A DNA stretch of 9,455 bases from Betaproteobacteria bacterium (lineage in GTDB: Bacteria; Pseudomonadota; Gammaproteobacteria; Burkholderiales; SG8-41), in contig JANXSE010000083.1 of NCBI GenBank assembly GCA_025356695.1, positions 1-9,455 of the forward strand, written 5' to 3'. Position 1 is the stretch's first letter; the number at the start of each line of letters is the position of its first letter. The notes below the pieces were generated by a model. It saw nothing but the letters and a program-made list of their open reading frames with translations, searched no databases and was not told the origin of the DNA. Positions 7,031-9,455 of the stretch are shown here, one piece after another. The translations under genes were made by a program, and so were the position numbers.

Positions 7031-7075
7031 GCCGCAGCCGTGTGTGCTGCGCTTTGCTCTGGATACCAGATTCCA

Positions 7076-8695
7076 ATGAACGCGCCCAACCTTTCGGCCG
7101 ACCGTCTGCGCGATGTCGCGACCCGCCGGACTTTTGCCATTATTTCGCACCCGGACGCGGGCAAGACCACGCTGACGGAGAAATTGCTGCTGTTCGGCGG
7201 CGCCATCCAGCTCGCCGGCACCGTGAAGGCGCGTAAAAGCTCGCGCCACGCCACCTCCGACTGGATGGAAATCGAAAAGCAGCGCGGCATTTCGGTGACG
7301 AGCTCGGTCATGCAGTTCGAATACATGGGTAACACCATCAACCTGCTTGATACGCCGGGCCACGAAGATTTTTCCGAAGATACTTACCGCGTGCTGACGG
7401 CGGTCGATGCGGCGGTGATGGTGATCGACGCCGCCAAGGGTGTTGAAGCGCAGACCATCAAGCTGCTCGAAGTCTGCCGCCTGCGCAACACGCCCATCAT
7501 CACTTTCGTCAACAAGATGGATCGCGAAGTGCGCGAGCCGGTCGAGTTGCTCGAAGAAATCGAGTCGGTGCTGAAAATCGATTGCGCGCCGGTGAGCTGG
7601 CCGATCGGCATGGGCAAGACCTTTCGCGGGGTGTTCGACCTGCGGCAGGACCGCCTTGTGCGTTTTACGCCGGGCGAGGAACGCCGCAACGAAGAAAGTG
7701 AAAACATCGCCGGTATCGACAATCCGCGCCTTGACGAATTGTTTCCAGATGAAATGCCTGCGCTCCGCCGTGATGTGGACTTGATTCGCGGCGCCAGTTC
7801 GCCGTTCGATCTGCAGGAATTTCTGGCTGGACGGCAGTCGCCGGTGTTTTTCGGTTCGGGGATCAACAATTTCGGGGTGCAGGAAATCCTGCAGGCACTG
7901 ATCGAATGGGCGCCGCCGCCGCAACCGCGCGACGGTGGTACGCGGACCGTGGAGCCGGCCGAGGCGCCGTTCAGCGGCTTCGTGTTCAAGATCCAGGCCA
8001 ACATGGATCCGAAGCACCGCGACCGCATCGCCTTCTTCCGAGTCTGTTCGGGGCGTTACACGCCGGGCATGAAAGTCATGCACGTGCGCGCCGGGCGCGA
8101 AATGAAACTCGCCAATGCGTTGACCTTCATGGCCAACGAGCGCGTGCGCAGCGAAGATGCGGTGGCCGGCGACATCATCGGCATTCATAACCACGGCCAG
8201 TTGCAGATCGGCGACACGCTGACCGAAGGCGAACTGCTTGGCTTCAAGGGTATTCCGTACTTCGCGCCCGAAATGTTCCGCATCGGCCGCCCGCGCGATC
8301 CGTTCAAGGCCAAGCAGTTGCAGAAAGGCCTGAAGGAGCTCGGCGAAGAAGGCGCGATCCAGGTCTTCGATTCAGGCAGCGGCAATACGCTGCTGCTCGG
8401 CGCCGTCGGGCAACTGCAGTTCGAAGTGGTGGCGCAGCGCCTGCAGAGCGAATACAACGTCGATGCGGTCTACGACAACGCCAACATCCACACCGCGCGC
8501 TGGCTGACGTTTCCGGACGACACGGTGCGCAAGAAATTCGAAAGCGAACTCGCCATCAACATGGCGCGCGACGTCGACAACAATCCCGTTTATCTGGCGC
8601 CGAACAAATACAATCTGCAACTGGCGATGGAACGCTGGCCGCAGGTCGGCTTTCACGATACGCGCGAGCACGGGCAACTGCTCGCGCACAGTTAG
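7076..8695 (+). CDS. prfC: Peptide chain release factor 3 (RF3)
   Basis: This 539-aa cytoplasmic translational GTPase removes RF1 or RF2 from the ribosome after peptide release. The GTPase domain shows all its motifs: SHPDAGKTT (24-32, P-loop), RGIS (70-73), [14 protein letters not shown] (92-105) and NKMDR (146-150), followed by SWPIGMGK (174-181). [17 protein letters not shown] (301-317) opens the second domain. FTGIP-type and LQFEVV blocks and the final HDTREH (527-532) match E. coli RF3 (529 aa) along the whole length, as far as I remember that sequence. An in-frame TTG exists at 7025, but the ATG at 7076 gives the normal length; only a weak GGA precedes it. The stop is TAG, showing that amber codons are used as real stops here. 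It is apparently monocistronic, read from the extended -10 promoter, and is followed by a palindromic repeat element. Confidence 0.97.
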   Translation: MNAPNLSADRLRDVATRRTFAIISHPDAGKTTLTEKLLLFGGAIQLAGTVKARKSSRHATSDWMEIEKQRGISVTSSVMQFEYMGNTINLLDTPGHEDFSEDTYRVLTAVDAAVMVIDAAKGVEAQTIKLLEVCRLRNTPIITFVNKMDREVREPVELLEEIESVLKIDCAPVSWPIGMGKTFRGVFDLRQDRLVRFTPGEERRNEESENIAGIDNPRLDELFPDEMPALRRDVDLIRGASSPFDLQEFLAGRQSPVFFGSGINNFGVQEILQALIEWAPPPQPRDGGTRTVEPAEAPFSGFVFKIQANMDPKHRDRIAFFRVCSGRYTPGMKVMHVRAGREMKLANALTFMANERVRSEDAVAGDIIGIHNHGQLQIGDTLTEGELLGFKGIPYFAPEMFRIGRPRDPFKAKQLQKGLKELGEEGAIQVFDSGSGNTLLLGAVGQLQFEVVAQRLQSEYNVDAVYDNANIHTARWLTFPDDTVRKKFESELAINMARDVDNNPVYLAPNKYNLQLAMERWPQVGFHDTREHGQLLAHS

Positions 8696-8718
8696 GCAGG
8701 TAGTGAACGGGGATAGTT

Positions 8719-8806
8719 AGTACTGTGGCGCAGGCGCCTCGCCTGCGCGAAGCACCATTCGTTGAACGCAGGCCTCATTTTTAAATAAGGCCTGCGCCAC
8801 AATACT
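8719..8806. repeat. Two-hairpin palindromic repeat element (REP/BIME- or MITE-like)
   Basis: The gap between prfC and the flavoenzyme holds an 88-bp symmetric element. Its 17-bp ends (8719-8735 and 8790-8806) are inverted repeats with one mismatch. Hairpin one has a 9-bp stem (8728-8736 with 8740-8748, loop cct). Hairpin two has a 9-bp stem (8767-8775 with 8788-8796) around an AT-rich loop. An 18-nt linker joins them, and the heptamer cgcaggc or its complement appears four times in alternating orientation. No transposase is encoded. The 8-mer gtactgtg occurs at 8720-8727 and again at 8813-8820, just outside the right end, though the left copy lies within the terminal repeat. The design is typical of non-autonomous extragenic repeats, but copy number is unknown. 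Confidence 0.7.
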
Positions 8807-8810
8807 GGAG
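8807..8810 (+). promoter_or_regulatory. Ribosome binding site of the flavoenzyme gene
   Basis: GGAG lies 7 nt before the GTG at 8818 and starts directly after the right end of the palindromic element. It supports GTG as the start, as does the homology beginning KLGFFTMPMHPPG. Confidence 0.7.
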
Positions 8811-8817
8811 ACGTACT

Positions 8818-9455
8818 GTGAAGCTCGGATTTTTCACCATGCCGATGCATCCGCCGGGGCGCAACTACACCGAGACGCTGAAGGAAGACCGCGAGGCGAT
8901 CATCCTCGCCGACCGCCTCGGTTTCAGCGAAGCCTTCATCGGCGAGCACGCCACCGACATCTGCGAATCGATCCCGTCCTGCCTCGCGTTCATCGCCAGT
9001 CTTGCCCACGCTACGCAGCAGATCAAACTCGGCAGCGGCACGCTCAATCTGCCGAACAACCATCCGGCGCAGATCGCCGCCAACGTGGCGATGATCGATC
9101 ACATGCTCGAAGGGCGCTTTCTCTTCGGCATCGGCCCCGGCGGTCTTAGATCGGACATGGAAATGTTCGGCAACCTCGAACAGGATCGCAACGCCATGTT
9201 CGTCGAGGCCATCGCGCACATCCTCGCGCTGTGGAGCGGCGAGCCGCCGTACCGGCTGCGCGGCAAATTCTAGAATCTTTCAACCGAAAAAACCCTGCTG
9301 GCGCCGGCCGGCATGGGCATTATGTTGAAGCCTTATCAGCAGCCGCATCCGCCCATCGTCATCACCGCCGTGGTGCCGCATTCCAAAGGGCTGGCCGCGG
9401 CATCGGCGCGCGGCTGGCAGCCGATCACAGCAAACTTCCTGCAGCCGGTGTGGGC
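8818..9455 (+). pseudogene. Luciferase-like (LLM-class) flavin-dependent oxidoreductase, interrupted by in-frame TAG, right end off window
   Basis: The first 151 residues are the N-terminal part of a bacterial-luciferase-like, flavin-dependent monooxygenase: KLGFFTMPMHPPGRNYTET (2-20), FIGEHATD (40-47), GSGTLNLPNNHPAQIAANVA (72-91) and DHMLEGRFLFGIGPGGL (94-110). Family members run to about 350-400 residues. TAG at 9271-9273 (codon 152) interrupts GEPPYRLRGKF. The same frame then continues with NLSTEKTLL, MLKPYQQPHPPIVITAV and SARGWQPITANFL and has no further stop before the edge (9455). Homologues, as I recall them, have Trp at this point (GKFWN or GKYWN), so a single TGG-to-TAG change explains the break without a frameshift. 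It may be a young pseudogene, a strain- or population-level variant, a sequencing error or, less likely, a read-through codon. If intact it would be a limonene-monooxygenase-like enzyme of unknown substrate. Confidence 0.85.

Noticed and set aside
6845..8194. Minus-strand open frame (449 codons) opposite the glycosyltransferase end and prfC
   Set aside because: It covers well-conserved RF3 motifs in antisense. The composition is His/Arg/Asp-biased and no family resemblance is seen.
8728..8796. Hairpins after prfC as a standard intrinsic terminator
   Set aside because: Neither stem is followed by a T run on the plus strand; the symmetry and repeated heptamers fit an extragenic repeat better.
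1..9455. CRISPR array, tRNA or rRNA genes, integrase or toxin-antitoxin pair
   Set aside because: No regularly spaced repeats, no cloverleaf or rRNA-like segment, and no protein resembling these systems were found on either strand.

Overview
The window is about 60% GC and densely coded, with short intergenic gaps. Protein content and style suggest a free-living proteobacterium, most likely a betaproteobacterium. This is an inference from remembered resemblances (RF3, the PdhA-type E1 alpha, the LeuA-like enzyme); no search was run. Eight genes are visible, one of them broken by a stop codon and running off the right edge.

Left block (1-2381): a LeuA/homocitrate-synthase-type acyltransferase (163-1398, +) with a strong Shine-Dalgarno faces an SMP-30/gluconolactonase-type beta-propeller (1461-2381, -). 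A hairpin flanked by A and T tracts between them can terminate both.

Central block (2381-5590, minus strand): a compact operon encodes the E1 alpha, E1 beta and E2 subunits of a 2-oxo acid dehydrogenase complex (PdhA type), followed 30 bp later by the SMP-30 gene. E1 alpha and E1 beta overlap by 23 bp, and E1 beta and E2 are 7 bp apart. No E3 (lipoamide dehydrogenase) gene lies in the window, so E3 must come from elsewhere. E2 has Thr where the acyltransferase motif normally has Asp. The complex makes acyl-CoA from a 2-oxo acid, and the LeuA-like enzyme family condenses acyl-CoA with a 2-oxo acid. A metabolic link is therefore possible but unproven.

Right block (5591-9455, plus strand): a 73-bp gap carrying nested inverted repeats separates the operon from a divergent family-1 glycosyltransferase (5664-6947). 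Next comes prfC (peptide chain release factor 3, 7076-8695), preceded by an extended -10 promoter and then a terminator-like hairpin inside the predicted leader. After prfC lies a two-hairpin palindromic repeat (8719-8806) resembling REP/BIME or MITE-type elements. A luciferase-like flavin-dependent oxidoreductase starts right after it at GTG 8818 but has an in-frame TAG at codon 152; family-like coding continues in the same frame to the window edge.

I found no clearly new defence or mobile system. The best leads are the amber-interrupted flavoenzyme, the palindromic element beside it, the prfC leader, the E2 active-site change and the SMP-30 gene inside the dehydrogenase operon.
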